A DNA stretch of 64,000 bases, taken from Ophioderma brevispina (taxonomy: Eukaryota; Echinodermata; Ophiuroidea; Amphilepidida; Ophiodermatidae). Both the position numbers and the translations under genes were made by a program. Position 1 is the stretch's first letter, and each line of letters begins with the position of its first letter. The stretch lies in assembly GCA_023653785.1 (NCBI GenBank), contig JAMKCH010078666.1, positions 30,642 to 94,641 of the forward strand, read 5' to 3'. The notes under the pieces were generated by a model. That model was not told the DNA's origin and did not search any database. It worked only from the letters and a program-made list of their open reading frames with translations. Below, one piece after another: positions 11,319 to 21,624 of this stretch.

Positions 11319-11548
11319 TATCTATCTATTACAAGCATTTATAAGCCGCTCTACTAAGAACACAGTGCTTTTACAAAGAAAAACTATATAATAAAGGCAA
11401 CAAGCATAAAAAAAACCACTAACAAACTCAAAATGGGAATAAGGATGTTTTCAAAATGCGCATGAAACAGGACACAGACCGCCTCACGAATCTCCTTAGG
11501 CATGTCATTCCACACGGCCGGAGCACGACTTGCAAAGGAGGAATCACC
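11319..11548 (-). mobile_element. L2-like retrotransposon, C-terminal end and 3' tail
   Basis: The minus strand encodes DSSFASRAPAVWNDMPKEIR, the typical C-terminal block of L2/CR1-type polyproteins, then a stop. A 3' tail reads GCGGCTTATAAATGCTTG followed by TAGA repeats. It is the same element as 12811-13900, separated by the 11549-12810 insertion. Confidence 0.75.
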
Positions 11549-12810
11549 CCGGGGGCCCACTCGAAATAATACTTGTAAGCACCAGCGTGAAAGAAAACGC
11601 GGATTAGGTTTGCTTTGAAAGACAAAACGCGGATCACGCGCGGATCGCGGTAGCGTTCTCAAAAATAAGCCAATTTAGCATAAGAAAGGGTGGTTTTTTA
11701 TAGGAGCTATCCTTCGCTTAGGTATGATGTTAAAAATTATCCAAACTTACAGGTATGTATTCAATACTTATTGGCATAATATGAAAGCGATTTTTTACAG
11801 AACATTTTTGTCGGCCGTATTTTGTGCCATCTTTACGGTTTTCGGAACCGAGATCTGCACCGTCTGGCGTTTTATTTATACCCGGAAGTAACGGTATGAG
11901 TTAGTGCGTCCGTCGATATTTACCGAGCATTAACATTGTCGCAAAGCAAGATAGTGCTCGTAATTTTAAAACATTACTGTTCGTTTTTCACTTGTAATAA
12001 TTTACTCCAGAATAATGTCTAACTCAAAGCTCGATTTGATATCAGAGAATCATCATAAAGTCATCTTTATCGGCGATAGATCCCCCCTGGCTATATCAGG
12101 CCCTCGTAACTTTTCATTGTATTTCCTTAGCCCATGTAATGATCAACCCAAGTTTTTGCGTAACCCGGCCCGGCCGAAGAAAAAGGCGTGTACGTGGCAC
12201 AGCTGCGGGGCCGGGATTTAGTGAGCTATGGTTACTTTCCAGATTTCGGATTTTGTTATTGGCTATTGCATTACTAATTATTTCAGACGGGGTCAAAAAT
12301 ATAGAAAATACTGATATAAATGTATAAATAAAAACAATGATAAATCAGTAGAAAATATAGAAAAATGATGCTAATTATAAATGACATTTAACAATATTCT
12401 TCAATTAAAGCAATGTTTCGTGATCGGCTATTTTGCTCAAAATATAAATGGTCAAAATCATTGATTTGTAAACAAAAAGTTCAGACTTTGGAGAGATGGA
12501 AACGGACCCCCATTGAGGAATTCCATATTGTTAAGTAACCCCTAGGCACTATCCTGGGTCCAGTTTTTCAATGTCATCCTTGTTTAGGAGATATATTTCA
12601 TATCAAGTCCTCACTTAGGATGTGTGAGAATTATCAATCCGTGTTAGGGTCATATTTCCTCCGAGCCTCGCTTTAGGGTATCTTTGCTTGGGTTTAAAAT
12701 CCTTGTTAGGTCGGTTTGACGAAAGTAGAAGTTTTGCATCTAGCTTTGGGTCCTTTTTGAAACAATTCCACGCGCGTGCTTACAACATTTACTATGAGTG
12801 GCCCCCCCGG
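11549..12810. mobile_element. 1.26-kb TIR element inserted in an L2 copy
   Basis: The left end is CCGGGGGCCCACTC and the complement of the right end is CCGGGGGGGCCACTC; both are followed within 20 bp by TTGTAAGCAC. GGAATCACC is duplicated exactly at 11540-11548 and 12811-12819. Joining the flanks restores the L2 reading frame into GDSSFAS. Internally it holds short repeats of CCTTGTTAGG/TTAGGGT type (12540-12740) and no transposase. The ends resemble those of the 6321 element, so they are probably one superfamily; a 9-bp duplication could mean Mutator-like, or an 8-bp hAT duplication plus a chance base. Confidence 0.75.
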
Positions 12811-13900
12811 GGAATCACCCGCCTTTTTATAAGATCTCAACATGGAAAGATGAGTGTGGGTGTGTAATCAGAGTGAGTGAAGATCGGAGTTCTGCGTCCC
12901 GTGTCAAGAGGATTGTTTCTCTGTAGAGAAAAAACAAGATCACCCAAGTAAGAGGAGCTTGTTCTTAGGACACTTCTAAAACATCTAACATAATCTTTAT
13001 ACTGAATGCGTTCTTTAACAGGCAACCATGCAATTCCCTTAACAAGCAGTAGTAGAGGGCTGGTCCCGGCTATATCTAAAAAATTAAGCGCGCAGCTTTG
13101 TTTGGAGGCGCTATGCAAACCCTTTAGGTCCCATTAACATGCACCCAAACAAGAGTTACCATAATCAATACGTGATGAAAGGACACCAACCCTCTAACTG
13201 CATTGTGGGAAGCCTCTTGGGTGATTTTGATAAAGCGGCGAATCCTCCAAAGGTTCCTTAAATAAAAATTGTTGGATTTACAAAAGGGATGACTTGATCA
13301 GACATGTTCAGGCAAACATCCAGAAAATACCCAGATTCTTCCTAACATCTTAGAGGATGGCCATGCTGCAAACATTGCCAAGTGTAGCTGAGGAGTAGTG
13401 AGCCGTGGAGAATGCGTTACTGCAAAAACGATAAAACTCAGTTTCTTCTTGATTCAGTTGAAGAAGTATTAGCAATCATCCAATCATTGATTTCAGAGAT
13501 ACAGAAGCCAAGCAGGTGGTAAGGGCACGTTGGGAGTCACCGGACCTTGGCGTCAAAATCAAGAAAGAGCTGTATGTCATCAGACATAGACATGAAATTG
13601 CTACCATGATTACGTATGATATCCCCAACAGATGAACAGTGTAGTGATAGAGTGAACCCCAAGGGCCAATTAATGGAACCTGAATGGAAGTGAATATTTC
13701 AAGTAGGATCTCTGGAAAAACTCGTTCTTGACAGTAACCCTGTAGTTCCATCACTTAAATAAGATGCTAACCAGCGATTTACAGTACCCCTATACAAACA
13801 TATATTTGAGTCTTGCGCAAAATGTGGTGATCAAACGTTCAAACGCTGCGGACATGTCAAGTAATACCATGAAAACAACCGCCAGCATCAAGAGACTTCG
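12811..13900 (-). mobile_element. L2-like retrotransposon, reverse transcriptase region
   Basis: On the minus strand, in broken frames: LLDMSAAF near 13855 (RT motif A region), a degenerate QxPLIGPWGSLYHYT block near 13660 standing for PQGSxLGPxLFxLY, and a YADD-type region near 13570 now reading CLCLMTYSSF. Then come SDDSQRAL-like residues and the distal AWLPVKERIQYK and SYLGDLV blocks near 13000. Frameshifts occur throughout, so it is an inactive relic. The 5' end fades near 13900. Confidence 0.75.
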
Positions 13901-14003
13901 TTCAGCACATCATTTTACAGAAATGTAGAAAAATATCATAGGAACAAAAAACAATCGAGGCAATGTGTTGAAATTTACGGACAAAAGGTGGTATTGATCA
14001 TAA

Positions 14004-14022
14004 CCCCCCCCCCCCCCCCCCA
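14004..14022. repeat. poly(C) tract
   Basis: A C tract of about 18 bases downstream of nothing recognisable. It is one of many long homopolymers in the window. Confidence 0.9.
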
Positions 14023-14049
14023 TGCCCTAATTGTTACCTGCCGGATGAT

Positions 14050-14620
14050 TACACAACATATAACAGTTCGATGTGTAAACTCACAGCTCATATGACTTTC
14101 CAGTATTGATATTGCCGCTTTGAAACAGTAATTTCTACTTGTCGGAAGCCGTCACAAGTTCCTGGATGGAAATGGGCTCTAAACGAGATGCATTATGGGT
14201 CTTTTTTCTTGATCGTTGCAAAACGTCTATTGATTCTTCCAATGTATTACAATCTAAATGGGGGTGCAGTCATTTAAAGGCTCCTCAGAGATTTTCCCAA
14301 GGAGGGCACCCTAAATTTTCAAACAAATGTCTTTTTTGCATATACGAATGCTTGTCATTAATCAACTGTGTGAAATAGCTAAGCTCAAATCAAAGTCCTT
14401 CATATAGGAAACTCACAATTTGATTCTGGATCTGGAATTTGTTATACACAGTATCTATGGCACTGTTAAACTACACATAATGTTTACTGCATGGAAACGA
14501 AAAACCCGATTCACTGTGTCAAACTGGAATTGGGCTTTTTAGGTGATATCTTTAGTTCTAGTTGAACTATTTTTATAAATACACAAAAAATAGATTTCAA
14601 AAAATCTCTGATCAGCCTGT
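14050..14620. other. no gene recognised
   Basis: Short unsupported open frames only. No splice-flanked exon or repeat is recognised. Confidence 0.4.
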
Positions 14621-14634
14621 AAAGCAATAAATAG

Positions 14635-14825
14635 GAACCTTAAGGATGCCCCCCAATTTCAAAAATTGTGAGATTTTTGCAGTTTCATTGGTAATGGCTA
14701 GTAAAACTATACTTGTGAATGTAAAGCTTGAACTTCTATAGTGTCGCCAAAGAAGGAATTTTGTGATTACAATTGTATCCCATAATTTCAGCAGCTGTGA
14801 AACATGCCATTCTACAGCCGGTCTC
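14635..14825 (+). repeat. partial copy of the 490-bp interspersed repeat
   Basis: Matches the first part of the copies at 59640 and 62083: CCAATTTCAAAAATTG, GCAGTTTCATTGGTAATGGC, AAGAAGGAATTTTGTGATTA. It ends near AGCAGCTG, about 190 bp long. Confidence 0.6.
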
Positions 14826-14829
14826 AAAA

Positions 14830-15471
14830 AAAAATGGTACAATCAGAAACAAAGATTGGTAAAATGAAATTCAAAATAAGTCATTCTTTAATTGCATAAT
14901 ATTAAAGAACAAAGACCAGGGGCTTTCCAATAGTGTTTGTTTCATTTATTTGCTTTTGTCAATCCAGAGATATAATCAAGTTAATGCGATACACCAAATC
15001 GATTTTTATGCCACTTTTATGCAATGGGCAGAGTTGCTTCGCCAGTTAGCCATTCTGTCTTAAACCTCAAAACAAAAGATTGGAACTTGACAAAAGAAAC
15101 CCAAACAGATTACAATAAACAAAAGAAGTCTAGTTTCATCGGACACAAGCTTTAATAGAAACATAATTCGTTCAATGATAAATATCTTCTTCATAAATAA
15201 TAAACCATACAAGATATTTATTGCAAGTCAATGCAATGGAACTTTGAATTTATTTCAAAATTGGCCTATCTTTAAAATCATGCCGAAGGAATGTAATGAC
15301 AACCAAAATAACACTCCAAATCCAAAGAAAATGGTTTAGAAATGCACTGATCTTTGTGCATTACTAATTATTGAATTCAATTAAAATTTGAATTGGAAGC
15401 AAAGTATCAAAATGTTGGTAGGAATTTGCGTTGCATGATTCACTTCAAGACCATAAAAACTCTCTCCCCAG
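14830..15471. other. no gene recognised
   Basis: AT-rich DNA without recognisable coding or repeat content. Confidence 0.4.
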
Positions 15472-15593
15472 GTTGCTGTAAGACGCTGTACGCTCATGGT
15501 TCTCTTCGAACGAAGAGACAGTATGTCGAAATGTATTCACTTTATCGTAAAGCCAGACCTCTGATCATAACTTCCCAACATTACCCAAAGTAA
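15472..15593 (+). CDS. weak exon candidate
   Basis: Follows a good acceptor (AACTCTCTCCCCAG). One frame stays open for 40 codons (starting CCKTLYAHGSLRTKRQYVEM) to a TAA at 15591. It would be a terminal exon if real. I recognise no homology and can assign no upstream exon. Chance is a real alternative. Confidence 0.15.
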
Positions 15594-15911
15594 AACTTTT
15601 AGAGTTTCTTTATAAAGTTAATCCCTTTTAAAGATGTTATATCTGCCTCAAGTGTGAAATAACATGTTTAACAAATTCATCACCGTTTTCATCAACCAGA
15701 AAGTGGCGCTAACTCGATTTTTGTGTGTTCCGCAGTAAAATTGGGAGTTATCTCTCGATTAAAACAAAGCCAATGAGATGAAACAAAAAATACTGGAAAG
15801 CTGGTATTTTATCTTAATGTGATGTACAAAAAGAACTTCTTAGTTATGTTGAGATTATAATATTGAAAAAAACAAAAAATCGGTTTGTGATTGTAAATTT
15901 TTTTGATACAG

Positions 15912-16003
15912 GCTGTAAGCTGAAAGCCGGGAGGAGGAAACAAGCTCATCCATTAGATGTTCGTTTAGTTCATCACCAAGTCAAGTTGTTAGTGTCAATT
16001 TTC
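15912..16003 (+). CDS. weak exon candidate
   Basis: Bounded by the acceptor TTTTTTTGATACAG and a GTGAGT donor. The open frame reads CKLKAGRRKQAHPLDVRLV then HHQVKLLVSIF. Length is 92 nt. The basic, uncharacterised sequence has no family I recognise. It starts in the same phase as the 15472 candidate, so the two are not simply consecutive. Confidence 0.2.
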
Positions 16004-16223
16004 GTGAGTTATGCGATTTCATTAACGGACAGACAGAAATTACGTTTCCAGTGCTGCCGTTAAATTAGGCTCAGTAATCCCCGAATCTAATTACGAAAAT
16101 ACCTTCTTTTCTGATGCATGCAGTGTTATGAGCATTACCATTGCAGGTATAGGAGGCCTACCTAGAGTTTACTACACAGTCAACAACAGATAAATTGTGC
16201 ATAAATCTCACAAATTTGCAAAT

Positions 16224-16490
16224 TGTGGAGCGATCCCAATGTATGTGCCAGGTGGGGGTGGGGGGCATTTACCTATGTATTTTATCCACCCCCCGTTTCC
16301 CCACGTGGCCAGAAGAAAAATATGATTTTTAGACAAAAAATCAGCAATTTTGGGCCCAAAATCACCAAATTTGGGCAAATATCAGCAATTTTGGTCCAAA
16401 ATGTTGAAGTTTTTCTCCCGAAGTTCACTTCCCCACCAAAAAAAAAAAATCCCCCCCCCCGAAAATGAAGTCTGGTGCCACCACGGTCTA
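16224..16490. mobile_element. G-tract MITE-like repeat
   Basis: Flanked by inverted GTGCCAGGTGGGGG and GTGCCACCAC-like ends with C/G tracts. The interior repeats ATCAGCAATTTTGGnCC, similar to the interiors at 18809 and 32428. Target duplication is not clear. Confidence 0.5.
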
Positions 16491-16513
16491 ACTGTATACA
16501 AATAATGACTTAC

Positions 16514-16536
16514 CTGTAATGTAAGAAAATCCTGTC
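16514..16536 (-). CDS. possible 23-nt microexon
   Basis: On the minus strand a strong acceptor (AGTTTTCTTTTCAG) and a near-consensus donor (ACAG|GTAAGTCA) bound only 23 nt. All three frames are open: DRIFLHY, TGFSYIT or QDFLTLQ. Neighbouring exons were not found, so the assignment rests on splice sites alone. Confidence 0.25.
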
Positions 16537-16684
16537 CTGAAAAGAAAACTACCAAGACTAAATTAACCCAAATTCAACTTAAAAACAATGAGGGTAGTGT
16601 GAAAGAGAACATATACACAAAATGCATTGAATCACCCAACACCTTAGCAGTTTTGTGAGAAACAATTTCCGTGTATCACCATTT

Positions 16685-17010
16685 GGCTTCTAACTTCAAT
16701 TTGTCTAAACCCATATTGTCTAATACCATTTTGTCTAATAACCTTAAGTCTAAAACCAATAGCTAACCACCAGAACATCTAATTATCCATTTGGTCCAAT
16801 GCCCATTTTGTCACTACCATTGGTCTATAACCAAACAACCCATTTGGTCTACTTCCCATTTGGTCTAATATCCATCTAGTCTAATCATTCCATTTGGTCT
16901 AATAGTCCCAATTGGTCTAATACCATCTGGTCTAATACGCATCTGTTTAATATACCTTTTGGTCTCATACCCATTTGGTCTAATACCCATTTACTAGTCC
17001 ATTTGGTCAT
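16685..17010. repeat. minisatellite of CATTTGGTCTAATACC units
   Basis: Degenerate tandem units of about 16-17 bp with core CATTTGGTCTAAT, roughly 18 copies. The same motif forms a second array at 62640-63245. Confidence 0.8.
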
Positions 17011-17548
17011 TATGTGTGACCCTTAAGACCCCAATTTCGTATCTCTCCAGAAGTTTCACAAGACCCCCATTTGAAGCAAAATTAAAAAAACCAAAAAAGG
17101 TCCCCTTTTGGGAAATTTTAGCCCCAGAACATAAATTTTAGCCAATTTTCAGCTCCCAAGCTGGCAAATTTCTCAAAATTTCAGTTCCCAAGGCCTAATC
17201 TTTGGAGACAAAATCAGTTTGCAAGCCCCAAGCTTCAGTTCTTTAGTTTTTAAAGGTCATGGCCCGATGATAATAGCCTATTCCCAAGACCTCAGATTTT
17301 AGTGGTCAAAAAATTAGTATATGAAGAAAATATAATTGTTTTCATTGACCATTTTGAATCTTAGAGCTAAAAAAATTGTTGGATGTCGTTAAACATTAAA
17401 AAACATACAACTGGCACAAAAAGTATATCTCGGCATGTTTAGATCAGTGTTGTGCCAGAGTTAGACCATTTTGAAAGTTTTTCGAAATATACCATTTTGT
17501 TGCCTGAGGTCTTGCTCTTTCATTTTTACCTCTCGTGTAAAAAAAGAC
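17011..17548. other. degraded repeat, no gene
   Basis: Contains repeated TTTTCAGnTCCCAAG and AATTTTAGCC phrases around 17090-17300, like the interiors of the G-tract MITEs. No coding signal. Confidence 0.35.
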
Positions 17549-17837
17549 GTGCAAAAATGGCTGAGATAGAGCGGTCCGAAAGACGCCAAACCCCCCCAAC
17601 CAAAAGGTGGCAGTTTTGGATTTTTCATGGTTCATTGTGGTACAACGCAATACATCTGTGGCTCCAATTGATTTATACAAAGAGGTGTTTGACGGGGAAT
17701 GAGCCGAGAAAGCCTGATTGGGTTTACACGTGTTCGTGTCCAGTACACTGCAATGCCAGTAAAAAATTCAAAAAGGCAATTTGGTTTTGGGGGTTTGCGG
17801 TCTTCTCTTCGGAGTTCTATCTCAGCCATTTCTGCAC
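17549..17837. mobile_element. foldback element with ~83-bp arms
   Basis: Left arm 17549-17631 and right arm 17756-17837 are inverted copies: both begin GTGCAnAAATGGCTGAGATAGA in their own orientation, then CCGAA..AAACCCCC..CCAAA. The loop is about 124 bp. The open frames on both strands arise from the symmetry. No target duplication was identified. Confidence 0.7.
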
Positions 17838-18808
17838 GCTGTTTTACAAATGTTGAACTTTTTTGACATTCCCCCCCCCCAACCCCACAGTCCGGGGAGG
17901 CCCTGTTGGAATGAATGGTAATCATAGGGGCCTTTTTTTTTGTTCCCCCTCCTAAAGATACCCCAAGTTTGTACCAACTCTAGCTCATCTAGACCAAAAG
18001 TCATACTTGCCAAATGTTCCATGGGTTTCATTTTTCCTTCTCCATGGGTTCACAACCCCTGTCAGACCCACGGAGGACCCTGGGGAATGAATTACATATA
18101 GGGGAGGTTTCCTCCTACAATATACTCAATTTTGACTACTCGAGCTCATCTTTAAAACAGATTTTATGAGCTTTGAGCACTGTGCAATCATTTTTGTAAG
18201 TCTTCTCAACATTTTTGTTCACCTTGTTATATGTTTTATACAAAAGTCTGGATTTTGGTGGTGGATGACAAACTAACTCAAATATGTCTGAACTATATCT
18301 CAGTAATAATTGTGTTGAACTGATTCGAAAGTTCTACTCGTGTGTGTGTGTGTGTGGTGGGGGGGGGGGTGAGTCGCACTGCTGTAACAGCGTGTAAACA
18401 CCAAGATACAAATAGGCACGCGATATGCCCGTGTCTGTCCCACCCACCGGTCACTGCGGACTCTTAGTTTCAAACATTATTACAGGCGATTATACTCTAA
18501 AAAGCTTGAACTGAAATCACAGCATATCGTAAACAAAACAATGGAATATCTTGGCACCCTCTATGGGCCAAAGTCCCTGCAGCTCAGTAGTGGAGTACCT
18601 GTAAGGTAGCTCAGCGCTCATTCACCAAGCGTTGATCGTCATTCGTACCTACATGTACTCCTACAAGATTAGAGTAGACCCTGGGAGAGTAGATAACAGG
18701 GGGTCTCGTAGCCTGAGCAATCTCGGGCTAGCTGTAAAGGTCGGCTACTCACGCGTAGCTGAAGAGGTACTCTACGACTGGTAGCTACTGGTGGCCCTCG
18801 CATAGTAC
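17838..18808. other. no gene; GT microsatellite at 18340-18358
   Basis: Mostly unique AT-rich DNA with C and G runs. (GT)9 followed by a G run lies at 18340-18370. No coding signal. Confidence 0.4.
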
Positions 18809-19084
18809 CAGGGCAGCACCCAGACTTCATTTTTCCGGGGGACAGGGGGGGAATGAAATTTTTAGGAGGGAAAAGTGGAATTCTGGGGGGAAAACACATC
18901 AAATATTTTGAGTTTTTATTAACAAATTTTGGCCCCAAATCGTTTGATATTGTCCCAAATTTTATGATGTTGGCCCAAAATCACGGATTTTTCAAAAATT
19001 CCTATTTCTTCTGCTGGGGGGGGGTGGGGAATTGGGGGGAAAAGTTACAACACGCCACCCCAACCCCCGCTAGTGCTGCCACTG
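18809..19084. mobile_element. hAT-like MITE with G tracts
   Basis: Starts CAGGGCAGCACCCAGAC and ends AGTGCTGCCACTG, forming imperfect inverted ends. The interior ACAAATTTTGGCCCCAAATC resembles the 32428 element. The flanking octamers do not match, so the duplication may have decayed. Confidence 0.55.
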
Positions 19085-19383
19085 CAGCTGGAGTAGGCCT
19101 ATACTATAGGAGGGTAGGGCCCGGGGTAGGGCCTACTGCTAACAAAACATAGCTGAAATATTTGTTCACTTCACAGTTTGTTGGTACTGCTCAATAAATG
19201 GCATCGCCTGCTATCTGGCCACCATATAGCTAAATACTAGAGTGTGCAGGAATAGCCCTAGCTCTGGGGTTTCCTGTAGGCAAGAAATCCTGCGTGTAAG
19301 ATTGGGTTGGCTTGAATAAAGTCAGGTAGACATGAGTCTCTGGATGTGTGTTGCTTTCTACATGTACTTGCCTACAACTATCC

Positions 19384-19744
19384 TTTAAAAGGTGCCACGA
19401 GAGATTTCACATATCAGGTGTCCCTTTAAAAATAGAAAGTACTGATTTTTTGCCTGCGAAACTTTCCATCAAAAATATCCCCATCTGAAGGATTCAGCTG
19501 GAAATGTGTTTCTTTTGGTAACAAAATTGTGAAATTCTAATTTCGTATAGGAGCAAATACAATTCAGCCTATGTTTTACATTGACAATATCAGCAATCAA
19601 AATCACCTTTTTTCTCTCTTTTAAGACCATTTCTGTAGGCCTAACCCAAGCATAAGGATATCTATTGAGTGCCTATCTATATGAAATTACTATTAGGACA
19701 CAATATTTGGGTGTCTCAAATCCTCTCGTTGCACCTTTAAAAGT
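19384..19744. mobile_element. TTAA-flanked MITE
   Basis: The ends TTTAAAAGGTGCCACGAGAG and, on the complement, TTTTAAAGGTGCAACGAGAG are inverted repeats of about 20 bp. Both include TTAA. It is non-coding, about 361 bp. Sister elements with AGGTGC or AGGTCC after TTAA are at 20221 and 39143. Confidence 0.65.
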
Positions 19745-20220
19745 ACAGGAGGAGATTTTTTAGGTCATATGCAATTTTCTCTCCAATTTCACTGGATCGT
19801 TGTAACCACCTACCGAGAACGTTTGGAAGGTTTTTATTGGACAACAGATGCAAAAGAAACCGCAAACTTGGTTTTGAACTTGCCTGCTATCGTAAAATCG
19901 TTCCCCATCGAAAACCATGTCTTTGACTTTCGTCGTGCACGACAGAAACTACTACATCGTAATCTATTTACATGAAACGGCGTATTCAGCTTATTTCACT
20001 TCAGGTGTGATTCTAATACATTGGTAAGCAATTCCAAATATGTAAAAAACCTAGGCGCACGAAACAATTGGGGGCGCTTCTTTCTGGAAATCTCCGTCAT
20101 GTCTTTTTACATTAAGAGACCTGGCCATTTTGAAAAATAGTCCTCACCTGAAATCATTAAAAAAAAAATCGATGATTTTTGCATGGTTGTAAAGCTTCTA
20201 CATTAGCCTCACCTGACATA
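19745..20220. other. no gene recognised
   Basis: An open plus frame at 19769-19975 lacks splice support and homology. Nothing else is seen. Confidence 0.35.
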
Positions 20221-21002
20221 TTAAAGGTCCATGGACATTTAAAACATACTTTAATACCACCAAAAAATGGTTTCATCCATATCTGGTATTAGTATCAATG
20301 TAAAATCTGCATGAAGCGTCTTGAGAACCTATATTTGATAAAAATTGGGCATAAATATCATGTGTTTTTGGACAAGCTTTCAAAGGAAATTCCCAAAATG
20401 AAAAGTGATTATCGCGCTGGCAAGCTGACCCAGAAGTGACGTCCGAGTAACAACTACGCGATACGCGTCATGATCGTCATCGTGGAACGACGTTGCGCGT
20501 GGCCCAGGGTTCTTTGCATACGTTACACAGTTGACTTCTCTTGATTGTGTCGTACGTGTGTGTATCATATGGGCATAATTTTCTTGATTTGATCCTTAAA
20601 ATTACGATTATAATGTCTTTATTGTCGACGGCTGCACCAGCGGTGACCGTACTGACAAGGAGTATCAGAACAGAATAGCTTTCTTCAGTCAAAGAAACCG
20701 ACAAGGAGAGATATTGGAGTGTGCGGTGCGGTTAGCCACGTGTGAGCTTTGTTACACTGGTTGCTCTGACGTCAATCACGGTCATTAAACGGGGTCAAAT
20801 CCAACTCCAGCATCTTCATACGCGTTCGCGAAACAGGAGAAGGCCATGTCAGTTTGGGTAATATTATTCCTTGAAATTTACCACTTTCCCGATGTTCACT
20901 TTTAAAATCTTGTGTTGCGATATGATCAGGATACTGTTGAGGTCACGAAAAATGTAAGAAAAGTAAGAAATGTCGACTCAGCCGTGTCCATTGGACCTTT
21001 AA
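20221..21002. mobile_element. TTAA-flanked TIR element
   Basis: The left end TTAAAGGTCCATGGACA and complement of the right end TTAAAGGTCCAATGGACA are inverted. It is 782 bp with no transposase. Short minus-strand frames inside are not supported as genes. Confidence 0.6.
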
Positions 21003-21170
21003 GACCAATCAGCGTCTTATGGGTAAACACAACGATTTTATAATTAATGTCGCCGGCGACAATTAAATTCTGGCAGACTACGGAAATGGTGTTTAACACA
21101 ATAAACCGCACGCCGTGTGCATGTTTTCCACGGCATACACCCTGTTTAACCGGTCTGTGAGCTTTTGGGT
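21003..21170 (-). repeat. copy of the 1290-1500 repeat segment
   Basis: In reverse complement this shares AACACCATTTCCGT, TTAATGTCGCCGGCG and TTAATTATAAAAT with the interior of the 1043-1583 element, so it is a fragment of the same family. Confidence 0.6.
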
Positions 21171-21354
21171 TTTTTTAATTATGAGTACGAGTCCTAGTAT
21201 GATATTCATGTAGCCTAATATAAATATATACACATTTGTTGATTAAAGTTATGGAAAACTTAAAAAGGTAGCCTACAAAATACCTGGACGTCTTTAACCT
21301 ATTACTAACGTCTCTATCTGTTTTTGAGTATGTTATTTTATGTGTACAAAGTAC

Positions 21355-21624
21355 CTCTATTCTCCGAATGCAATTGCCTAGACTATCAATTTGAGAGCAA
21401 ATTGAAGACATTTCATATTTTTTGAAAATGTGTCCCAAGTACAGTGCCGTCAAGACTGTCAGTGTCAGTGTCAAATGGATGCTGGGCATGGATTGAACCA
21501 TCCACCACTGGTTCATGCTGCTCCAGGCATCTGAAAACGTTTGCTGAATTTTGCTCGGACATAATCAACGTTCTTGAACTGAACTGCAAAATAATCCGTC
21601 TAGGCAGCCTTTTCTTCATCCACA
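21355..21624 (-). CDS. exon candidate with membrane-like segment
   Basis: On the minus strand a strong acceptor (CCTGTTTTGTCTCAG) and donor (ATAGAG|GTACTT) bound 270 nt. The best protein-like stretch reads MNQWWMVQSMPSIHLTLTLT and on through VLTALYLGHIFKKYE. The WWMVQS-to-YLG spacing faintly recalls the N-terminal part of very-long-chain fatty acid elongases (ELOVL). That frame has a stop upstream within the exon and another frame is open in the first half, so an indel must be assumed. No HxxHH-bearing exon was found. Confidence 0.2.

Noticed and set aside
11384..11662. 92-codon minus ORF as one gene
   Set aside because: Its first half is a TIR element and its second half the L2 C-terminus, joined by insertion.
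16685..17010. CRISPR array
   Set aside because: Units are contiguous and degenerate with no unique spacers, and the DNA is eukaryotic.
17452..17925. Opposing 134- and 97-codon ORFs
   Set aside because: They arise from the symmetric arms of a foldback element.
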